Assembly (NCBI GenBank): GCA_039566865.1 | Contig: CM076949.1 | Coordinates: forward strand, 8,037,501-8,101,500 | Direction: 5' to 3' | Length of the DNA stretch: 64,000 nt | Origin: Aurelia coerulea | Taxonomy: Eukaryota > Cnidaria > Scyphozoa > Semaeostomeae > Ulmaridae | In this document: positions 45,131 through 55,500 of the stretch, piece by piece | Position numbering within the stretch: the stretch's first letter is position 1 | Layout: every line of letters starts with the position of its first letter | Made by a program: the position numbers and the translations under genes | The notes under the pieces: generated by a model | What the model saw: only the letters and a program-made list of their open reading frames with translations | Told to the model about the DNA's origin: nothing | Database searches by the model: none

Positions 45131-45429
45131 GCATAATGCTATGCGTTATTTATATGCTAGTGATTGTTTAAGATTTTTGCTCCTTTCTGAAATGGACTCA
45201 GAGTTTTGAATCGGGGATGTGATATTCGCAACGACAACTTCTACAATGCCAAGCACAACGAAAGCAACTTCTTTAGCGTGTTTTACATTAGGCTTTTAGT
45301 ATCTATAATGCCAGCTTTCAGTACCAAAAAATACCCTCTTTGATGGATTTCATTTGTAACGTACTTTTCTGTCGGTTTTCGCAAGTGCCCGATTACCACC
45401 GCCGTCCGATTACCACCGCCGACACCCTA

Positions 45430-45695
45430 CACTCTTTTCTTTTTATAAGAATGATGTTTACAAGAATATTCAGGCTCAGAATCATCCAATTTTTAAGAAT
45501 ATTATAAGAATATTGCCAACCTCAGCTGGCATATTTGTGTTATTTGTCAGCAGTTGCCTGTTTTGTGATGTTCATAACAGAGCATCGCATGACTGAAATA
45601 AATACTTCAAGAATATGTTCAGGCTCAAAACGAAACTTTCTTAAGAATATCGAGGCTGGACAAAACTTAAAATATTCTCATAAAAAAAAAGAGAG
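45430..45695. mobile_element. Small TA-flanked MITE
   Basis: Ends CACTCTTTTCTTTTTATAAG and inverted CTCTCTTTTTTTTTATGAG, flanked by TA (45428-45429, 45696-45697). Internally AAGAATATTCAGGCTC and similar motifs recur. It shares its left TA with the right end of the 42309-45427 element. Confidence 0.75.
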
Positions 45696-46378
45696 TAACA
45701 TTTTTAGTTCAAGAACTTCAAAGCATCTATCTCGGAATCCCAACAATTTAAATCATTTTCGACCAGATCAGGTGTAACTTTTGGTTCCAAAAGCCTTAAA
45801 GCCATGGGACCTCAGATCTGGAACTGTTTGCCAAATGAACTAAAATCACTTGGGCTACTTGCATCAGAGCAGAGGTCATCCATTAGAAAATCACCCTTTT
45901 ATGGTCAAGCAACACAGCAGCAGCGACCAAAGCTGGACATTTATATTGCACTTGTAGACTCACGGAAGCATGCACGTAATTTTCGTGTATCGTTTCGTTT
46001 TATAAAAAACAGCTTACAAGAAAAACAGTAGGTTCATTTTTTCGAAAGTTAAGAAGCAGCCTACCTGAATTTAAACAGCTAAGGAACTTTTGTAATTTGC
46101 AGTTTTAATTTTCCCAGTGCATTAAAAAATGTTTTGGCACTGTACATATAAGGTTATAGCAACTATTTGGACATTATTTTGAGTGCGAATTATGTTATTT
46201 ACTTGTTTTGATATCTTACTAAGTAATTTGGGAGCCAACCTTTATATCTATATTACATTGCACACATGTGATTGGACTTTGTTTCCCTCAATGTTACATT
46301 TAACTTTTAATTTTATATATCAAAATTTAGACCATTTAGACATAATCATAGCATTCTACGCCGAATGCCGGGCGATAT

Positions 46379-46387
46379 TGCGCATGC
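46379..46387 (+). promoter_or_regulatory. NRF-1-like site upstream of RANBP1
   Basis: TGCGCATGC, the core of an NRF-1 palindrome, lies 126 bp upstream of the RANBP1 start codon in a locally CpG-containing stretch with no TATA box at the usual distance. NRF-1-type sites are common in animal housekeeping promoters. The role here is inferred. Confidence 0.4.
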
Positions 46388-46512
46388 TCTGTCGATTAGC
46401 GGGAATCTGAATATTTTATTTCAGCATTTCGGTGTCTTCGTCTCCAAGCATCAGCGAAGCATAATAAAACCAAAAGTTGCCCTCCTTTTTATCTGGACAA
46501 ATCTTTCAAATC

Positions 46513-46527
46513 ATGACTGAAACTCAG
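46513..46527 (+). CDS. RANBP1: RANBP1 exon 1
   Basis: MTETQ followed by GTAAGT donor, phase 0. The leader upstream (from roughly 46420) has no in-frame extension that resembles the family. Confidence 0.75.
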
Positions 46528-49500
46528 GTAAGTAGCGTGAGATACCTTTGCACTGAGTTACGTTTTGATTAGTGACTTAGTATTTATTTGCTTCGTTTGA
46601 TGCTAGGCCATAAAATCGGGCATTATTTTATTTAGGCCTAGAGGCCTAAGCGTACGAAAGGAAACGAATATGTATTGTTACTTTCTGTTTGCATACGATG
46701 TGATCTGCAAAGCCTACGAGAAGACTCAATAGAATTATCCAGAAGAAGAAAGGGTCTACAAAACAAAGGAACTAACGCTTACTATGCACAGTGATCCAGA
46801 ATGCAAAAATAAAGGAAGAAAAAAGAAAATACACAGACAGTAGGCCTATCTATCGCAAAAAAAATTAAATTCTTTCAAAACCGTCATAATCTTAACAGTT
46901 TTATGACTTCTGAGTCGGGAGATATTCGCTTCCAAAGTTGGATGAGATTGACATTGTTTACTTTTCATGTAATGTTTGGTAAGTTTTCTGCATAATGTCA
47001 ATGCACTCATAATGCTGCTCAAACAACAAATTCATTTGCCAAGGGTTATATCATTTTAGCTCTGTTTGTTTTAATTGCTAGAACTCCTACATCTAACAAG
47101 ACAACAAAAAATTGTGTACCAGAAAAAGCGATGACTGACTCCCCAGTAACTTGACATGTAGTTCTATCAAATAGAACAAATAGAGATAAAATTAGATAAC
47201 CCTGGGCAGATATATTAGCAAATGAATTTGTTGTTTTAATGAGCATTCTGTGCAAAAATTACCAAAAATTACATGAAAAGTAAAAAAGTCAACTTCATCC
47301 AACTTTGGAGCCGAATATCTCTGGACTCAAAAGTCACCAAAGTCTACTTTTTGCTTTATTTTGTTTTGATCATCCTTAAGATATCCTCTTAAAGACCATA
47401 TATCATTATGATTATGATCAGTCTGGTAAAAGCTCTCGATTCATAAGTGACTAACCGATCTATTAGTGACTAACAGATAGATTAGCAACTAACTGATTCA
47501 TTAGTAAATTTACTAACAGATTCCTTAGTCACTAACCGATCGGTTAGTTCCTAATGAATCTATTAGTTGTAATATTAAAGGGAGTGTGCAATGGTATATA
47601 GGCTTCTCTATAAATAGAGCAAAGAAAACATTCAGACACAGCATTGTTTCTTTGGCTATCAATTGTTGACAACACGTGTGGGACATCGATTTGAATAGGC
47701 TATTTTTAGATTTTTTGCTCTTTGCAAATGCACAAACCTTGCACAAACCCTTTAAACCGGTTTCTAATCAATTCCACGATGTTTTGAAAGGATTAAGCAC
47801 TTGAGTGCGTGTTACGAAGATTTGTCAGAAGAAAAACATAGGCCTATAATAGTTATTTTAGTTGGTGCATCTGGTTCTAACGTGTTACGTGCATAAAAGA
47901 TGTAAATCAATCCTAATTTGAGTGTAGCTCTCCTTTGCACTGGTAGAATTTTTTTTCACCCGGTGAAATAGCCTTTTTTAACATGCTGAATCCGATGGGA
48001 GTATTTTTGAGCCGCGGTTTTGTACTGTTTTCGGCGGCTGCGCAACCTATGAAATTTCACTAACCAATCGGTTAGTGACTAAGGAATCTGTTAGTAAATT
48101 TACTAATGAATCAGTTAGTTGCTAATCTATCTGTTAGTCACTAATATATCGTTTAGTCGCTAATGAATCGAGAGATTTTACTGGACTGATGATTGTTTCA
48201 ATTTAATTTGATTTTTGTCATATGTTGTATTTTCTTCTTTTCGCTGGATCACAGAGGAGGGTCCCGAGTCCACAGAAATGTCCGTGTCTTGTCCGTGGAC
48301 ACTTCCGTGACCGTCCGTGGAAATTTTGAATTAAATTTGGTCACGGACAATTTCTAGCCACGGACGTGGTCCGTGGTGAAATTTAGTATGTTATATCCAC
48401 GGACCAAAATGCTCTTGCCTTTAAAATGAGCGTAGAATACTTCACAAAGCGATGTGTATGTTTTGCAACTTCCTTTACAAACATGTTATTAAACAAATTC
48501 ATAGCAAATATGGCGATCTGTTGATGTTCTGCTTTCGAACTTTGCGTCTACTTTATGTCATATCTTTCAAGCTGATTTCTTGACTGAAAACGAGGCAACC
48601 TACTTCAGAGCCATGACGCACACATTGGACAACAACGTGCTTCATGCGTTCGGTTTTTACGCAGATTTGTTTTGGAAATACGCAAAGAAAAACTAATGAA
48701 ACCAACAAAAGTCACATGCAACCTTTACATTCACAGAATAAGATGCAAATTATATGGTTAATGACCCAATCTGTGACTTGCATTATAAGTGGACTATCGG
48801 TTTTCCGTGGAATTTTCATTTTGCCACGGAAAAGTACACGGACATGGCAGTGTGTCCGTGGACTATCGGTTTTCCGTGGAATTTTCTGAATTAATTTTGC
48901 CACGGAAAAGTACACGGACATCCACGGACAAGACACGGACATTTCCGTGGACTCGGGATCCTCCTGATCACAGTGCTATGAATGTCCATCTAATTATTGT
49001 AAATTACTCTAAATCCCATCCTTTGTATAGCCTATATTTTCTTAGTCATTAGGAATTTGAAGAATCTGAGAAAATTTGGTAGTTTAGGGTCTGCCAGACT
49101 GATAAGTTTGCAAATTGCGCACGGAAGATGCGTGCCTGGCCATTGTTTTAAGAAGAATGGTTCTATTGTTGTTCCTTTGTTATACATGAAATTGCGCGTG
49201 GAAGATCTTCCGCGCGCACGGCATAAATAGCAGTCTGGAGGGTCTGCACTTCCTGCTGATGAAAATAAGATTTTGTTAGCATGCTTGCAAGGGTACAAAA
49301 TAGCTTTGAAGGCAATATGCTTTTTTTTTGCAGTAAATCAACCTGGAAATTTTCCTTTCGCAATATTGACCCATTATTTTAGAATGTTTAGAATCCTCAA
49401 ATTCTTTCCATCGAATGATGTAAAGTTTTATCAGATTCTGCTAACAGCTTGGATTTTTAAGAGCAGAAACCTAATCTTGTGCCTCAAACATTCAAAAATA

Positions 49501-52500
49501 GATAGGTATTCAAATTGAGGAAAAAGGGTCTAATCTCGAGAGGGGTGCAGGGCATGCCCCCCCCACCCAGAAAATTGTGGTTTTAAGGCATTCTAAAACG
49601 TTGCAAAAAGCTGCAAAGAGCCCTACACAAGCTGTTCATGGAAGGTTTCTCTCCTGCAGTCATTATACAACAGAAATTAGTAGCGTATCAAATGTCAAAA
49701 GTAGTTAAAACTTTCTACTGTAAGTCCTCTAAGTTTGGAAAAGACCAGTAAAATCCCTTCCTCATGCTTGCTCGTTCTTGAGGAAGAGAAAGGGCCTTGG
49801 GCTTTAAACCGCGAGGGTTAAAATTATCAGCAGAGATCATTGCAATCAAAACTCGCGGAGACTTGCCGCCCCTGGAAAGCCACCAAAAAGGTAAGGTATT
49901 GAGATTTCGACCTGAATACCACGGCCCCGTAAGAGGGATCTCATCTTCTCAAAATACGATCTTATCTGCGTTCTAAAGCTCGCTGCTACATTTTTTAGTG
50001 GTATTCAACATTTCACAAAGTACATCTAATAGAATATGAAAGTTTTTTCATTTAAGATGTTATAAACTCGAATGATCATGGACCCTTCATAACGATATTT
50101 ATAACTTACACTTGTAAATGATTACTATAAGGTTAAAAAGGTTGTTATTGGCGTTATTGGCCTTCCAACTTGCCAATAGAAGTTACTTGTGAGTGCGCTG
50201 ATTTCTTTATTCCGGTCGCAAATAAAAAAGTAGAGAAACACCACAACACGACCAACCTTGCACTACAACGATACTTGTTACAAGTCGTTTCCTAACCTTA
50301 ACGAGGGGGGCTTTGGGGGGTACTAGAACCCGCAAACTCGGACCAAAATTAGCAAAAACCCGAAAACCCGCAAGCAAAAAATTCGAAACCCGACATTGCA
50401 CTTCGGAACGCAAAATTTCAATTTTCGGTAATAATCTTTGACTATTTGCGACATTTTCGTATTAACTGACACTCTGTGCATCGTTTCTAGCATTCAGAAG
50501 CTGGTTTTTCAATCTCAGCTAACTAAAAGGGAATTTATGACTTCGAAAACCCGAAAACATTGGAATTTTTGAAAGAAATCCGGAAACCCGAGCATCAAAA
50601 TTGGCCAAACCCGCAACCCGTGGAGCATCTCAAAACCCGAAAACCCGCACGATTTAGACGTAAAACCCGAAACCCGAGGGCTAAAATTGGTCAAACCCGC
50701 AACCCGTGAAACCCCAAAGCCCCCCTCCTTAACCAAATCCATCATACACAACGGCCGTTGAAATCGAAGACACAAGGGAACCTCCCCGTGGTATTCAGAA
50801 TGAAAACTGAATATGTTCAGTTTAGAAACTCTTTGTTGTGAGGCCGAATGTTCAATGGCTGTCGACGTCACATAGGGCGAGAAACAAAGAGTTAGTATTC
50901 AGGATGGCCTCTGAATACCTCACGGCCAATAATCCGTGATATCAATAGCCTATCATATTCTCTATAGAAACAAATTCCTCGACGGATTAGCATTCATTCC
51001 ATTACTTTATTTGCACACAGGCTGAGGTTCTAGCATCAAGTCCTGACCCTCATTATGAGCCAGTTGTGAAGCTGGAGGAAAAAAGTTTAGAGACATTAGA
51101 AGATGATGAAGAAGAAATATTGAAATTGTAAGTGATATCTCTCATATGTGGGTTTGCCTTTTTATATACTGTCTGATACAAGGGGCTTGAATGATTTTTG
51201 TCACTGCTGAAACATTGGTGAGTCAATCAAAATGATCCCTTTTTGAAAAGTACAAAAGTACCTTGATGATAAGAAAATATTGTACAGATACCAATCTGGC
51301 TTTCGTGCTCATCACTCAACAGATACCTGCTTATCTTACTTGAGTGATAAGATCCTTCAAGGATTTGAAACTGGAATGTTTACAGGCATGATCTTAATTG
51401 ACCTTCAAAAAGCATTTGATACAATTGACCATAACATCTTTCTGGATAAAATGGCATGCCTTGGCTTTAGCAAATCTGCCATTTTGTGGTTTAAATCTTA
51501 CCTTCAGGACCGTTCTTTTGCCGTCAATATTGGCAAGGAATACTCAAATCATGGTAGTCTGTCATGTGGGGTCCCTCAGGGGTCAATTCTTGGCCCACTC
51601 ATATTCCTTCTTTACGTGAATGACATGGCACGAGCGATCGACTGCGACCTGCTTCTGTATGCAGACGATTCTTGTTTAATTGTTAGAGACAAAAACATTG
51701 AACTAATAGAGAGCAATTTAAATAGAAATTTCAATTCCCTCTGTGATTGGTTTGTAGAAAACAAACTAAGCATTCACTTTGGAGAGGACAAAACCAAATC
51801 CATTCTCTTTGGACAAAAAAAGAAAAAAAAGCAAGAACTTGAAAAGTTGGACATTAGAAGAGGTGACATAAGGATTAAACAACATTCAACAGTCACATAT
51901 CTGGGATGTGTCCTAGATGAAAATCTCTCTGGGGAGTCGATGGCGACTAAGATGCTTGGAAAAATAAATGGCAAGCTAAAATTCCTATACAGGAAACAAA
52001 ACTTCCTGGATAAATCCCTTCGCAGGTTGCTTTTAAATGCTCTTATTCAACCTCATTTTGATTATGCATGCACTTCTTGGTATCCAGGGTTGAATAAGAG
52101 GCTGTCTAAAAAAATTCAGACGGCACAAAACAAATGCATTCGTTTTTACCTCGATTTAAAAAACACAGCACATATTGGGGTCACAGAATTCAAGTCTATA
52201 GATTGGCTCCCTACAAAGAACAGGATGGATCAATGTGTCTGTGTCAACATAATGAAGTTTTTCAGAGAAACTGCCCCAGCATACAGTGCTGAGATATTCC
52301 GTCCAGTCAACCAGGGCCGAACAACACGAAGGTCCAAGTTCAAATTGGATATTCCATTTCGCAAAACTACTGCTGGACAAAAATGTCTATCTTATCTAGG
52401 GCCCAAAACATGGAATAGTCTTTCATCAGAGATTAAATCAACAAACAATATCGACACATTCAAACATAAGATCAAAGAGAATTTTTTCCAAAACATACAA

Positions 52501-55500
52501 AAAGAGGAAGATGACATATATGTCTTCTATTAAGACTTGTCATCATCTCTCCCGATCATGGTATGGTATTATAAACCATGTTTTATACCGAAAACAAACT
52601 ACAGTTTAGTATTTTTTTTTTTCTTACGTTTTTCGTTGTACCAGCACCTCTAAGGGGACCATTATGGAATTAAGGTCATCTTGACCTTTTAATGCTATCC
52701 CTGCCACTGTGATTAGGGGTGTTTTTCCTTTACGTTTTTAACATTATTAGGCCCATTCTCCCTGGATATCAAGACAATAAAATTGGCAGATATAATATCA
52801 TTTAATAGTGGACGTGTTCCAATGAACTTTAAAGTAAAAAACTCATAGAAAATCTTCAGCATCATGATTTCCAAAATTTCCTCAGTTTTCCTGCCCCACG
52901 AAAATAACACTCACTGTAGTCTTTGTACAAAGTCAAATTTTTAAATGAATTTATGTCTTTTATTGATACAATCGAGGTACAACACACACAACAACGCAAC
53001 AATAACATTGGCCTGTTTTGTCCACCTGGGTGGATTGAATCCCCTTCAATGAATTCATTACATTGCACTAATGGGGATGGATTTTTCATTCCCCCAAGGA
53101 GATAACACATGCTAAATTTGAAAATTTGGTGGTGATTTTAGGACGTTTTAAAGATTTTCTTCTTGAGAAAATTCTTCTCGAGAAAGAGAACATTCTTGAC
53201 AAAATTCCTTTTAAAGACAAGTCCGGGGTTGGTATGATTGATGATAAAATACAAGATGATACTGCTATGAATGATGTATGATACCTTTTTCCACTATTTT
53301 TCGTCTTCTCCTTTTGAAATTACATATTCAAATAAGCAATTTGAGCAATGTGACGTCATATCGCACAAAAGAAAACGAGGCTGTGCGATTGTTTTTTCGC
53401 CTCTTAATGGCTGCTAGTCTCTTTATTGTGTACTCATGCATGAAAATTTTTTTTTTTTTATATATAATCAATTAAAATATACAAACTCAACAAGTACATC
53501 TACTGTGCCTATCATGGCGGGAATAGAAACTAGGTGAAAATGGCACGAGAAAACGATAAAGAGGCTTGCTATGAAAAAGAGGCGAAAAACAATCGCACAG
53601 CCTCGTTTTTGTTTGTGCGATATGACGTCATTTTGCTCAAATTGCTTATTTGAATACGTTGTTTCACAAGGAGAAGGCGAAAAATAGTGGAAAAAAGTAT
53701 CATTCATCATTCATAGCAGTATTATTTTGTATTTTATCATCAATCATACCAACCCCGGACATATCCTTTAAGACCAGAAGAGAGTAACCAATTTCAGCCA
53801 GTAAAACTTCTAAAATTGATATTGAACATGTCATCTTTTTGGTATAACTTATCAACATAATTGTTTTGATATTATGGAATAGCATCCTTTCAAATGGCAG
53901 ACCTTTTTCTGACTCACCTGGTATTTACATTATGAGATCAGCTCGCAGTCATATTGCATTACCAAAACTAATTGAGATGGTGAAATTTCATGTTTTACTG
54001 TTACTGATTAATTGCAAAATCTTTTTTCATTCTACATTGAAGGCGAGCAAAATCCTACAGATATGTGATAGATGATGAAGATGGTCCACAGTGGAAAGAA
54101 AGAGGAGTTGGGGAAGTAAAGTTACTAAGACATAAAGGGAAAGGCACTGTTAGGATTTTGATGAGAAGAGATAAGACTTTGAAAATATGTGTTAATCATC
54201 ATTGTAAGTATTGCTACTTTTTGACTATTTACATATTTCATGCTTTGTTAAGCAGCAGGGTGAAGTGGGGGCCAAATGGGTCAGAGTGGGGCAAAGGTAA
54301 AAGTCATTGTTTGTCATACAATGCACCTTCCTGTAAGTGCATATATATATTCAGGAGAGCTTACAATAGACGAATTGCGCTAAAGAGGCACGTAGTCATC
54401 AAATGCTTGTTTAACTACCGGAGGGGGATTTCACTCTTTCGAAACAGCATGCAAGATTTTCGGAAAAAAGGATTTTTGATGAGTTTTTCTTGAAAACAAA
54501 CGGGCTTGCCGAAAGTGTACGAGATTTTTGAATACATTACGCTCTGTATTCTCGATTTATTTCCAATTTAATTGAAATAATAAGGCAATCGTTTTGGTTG
54601 AACTGGAGAATAAAGAGGATGGTGAGGCATTTTTACCAAGATGCACTGTATTCTTATTTCAAATCTTTAACAATTCTATAGGAATTTGATTCATCACAAC
54701 TGGGTCATGATGCACACGCAGAACAGAGCAGATTTATCAGGTTTCTAAAAATGGATGACTCCTTATCACATTTGGTGCCAAGGGCTGGGCTGGTTCACTA
54801 TCAAATCTCTCATATAAAACTGGGCTGGCTTGGAGGCAAGCCAGCTTGCTAAGGAGCCTCATGTAAACATGTCCTAAGAAACAGCATGATAAGCGAGGTC
54901 TGTTCGGTTGCACTTTCTTGACTTAGTCCTTTGTCAATAGCTATTTTATTGATTTCTTCAATTGTGTATTCAATTTTAGTACTACCAAGCATGGTATTAC
55001 AACCACATTGTTCTAGTGATAAAGCTTTTGTTTGGAATACACCAGCAGATTTTGCAGATGAAGAACCAAAACCGGAAACATTAGCAATAAAATTTGGAAA
55101 CCCAACAAGTGAGTTTATTTCAGTCATTCTTGAAGAGAGTTTGTTTTTCATTGTAGGGAATTCCGGTTAAGGTAACTCTGCTTTCCGCTCTAGTGCACAG
55201 TGAGATGCCGTTTCGTAAAACCACTCTGATCTCCTCAGAAAACAGTTAATTTCTCCAATATTATTCAGCCTATCGAAAAGCGGTAAAAAGGATGTTGTTC
55301 TGTATAATCTGGGCAATCGAAAGATGTATAAATCGCAATGTTTCCGTCAACCCTGGTTTCGCAAATCCTAGTTCAAATCTTTTTGCTAATTTCAGAAAAG
55401 TGGATTTATCTCCAAAACTACTCGAAAAATGTTCGATTTTTTTCGTTCCATCTTTAGCTAGGTTGTTGATCTACAACGAAAGCTAGGCTAGATTTCCTGC

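Larger units (their letters stand above)
42309..45427. mobile_element. TIR DNA transposon (non-autonomous) split by LINE and hAT
   Basis: Inverted ends GGGTGCCGGCGGTGGTAATC and (from the right) GGGTGTCGGCGGTGGTAATC, with TA at 42307-42308 and 45428-45429. Subterminal GGCGGTGGTTTTCGGAC copies at 42488 and 42506 face GTCCGAAAACCACCGCC at 43991. Inside are a LINE fragment (42790-43910) and a hAT element (44088-45130). About 950 bp of own sequence, without a recognised transposase. Confidence 0.83.
42100..46130 (+). mobile_element. LINE-C ORF2 C terminus split by two TA insertions
   Basis: 42100-42308 encodes DRIQERALRFLYNDHKSSYD then RTLCVEIKTIKNLNPSFTFM, typical of CR1-like ORF2 C termini. The frame resumes at 45698 with IFSSRTSKHLSRNPNNLNHF and, after a frameshift, GSKSLKAMGPQIWNCLPNEL. 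Deleting 42309-45697 (two elements plus duplicated TA) restores ...FMH-NIFSS... in frame. A further break lies near 45880-46040. Confidence 0.8.
46528..51020. other. RANBP1 intron 1
   Basis: 4.5-kb intron filled with foldback elements (46903-47338, 47419-48188, 48255-48965, 50303-50727). No other exon recognised between 48974 and 50302. Confidence 0.7.

Noticed and set aside
49030..49260. Possible inverted repeat around GGGTCTGCCAGACT and AGTCTGGAGGGTCTGC
   Set aside because: Pairing is partial and interrupted; ends could not be placed.
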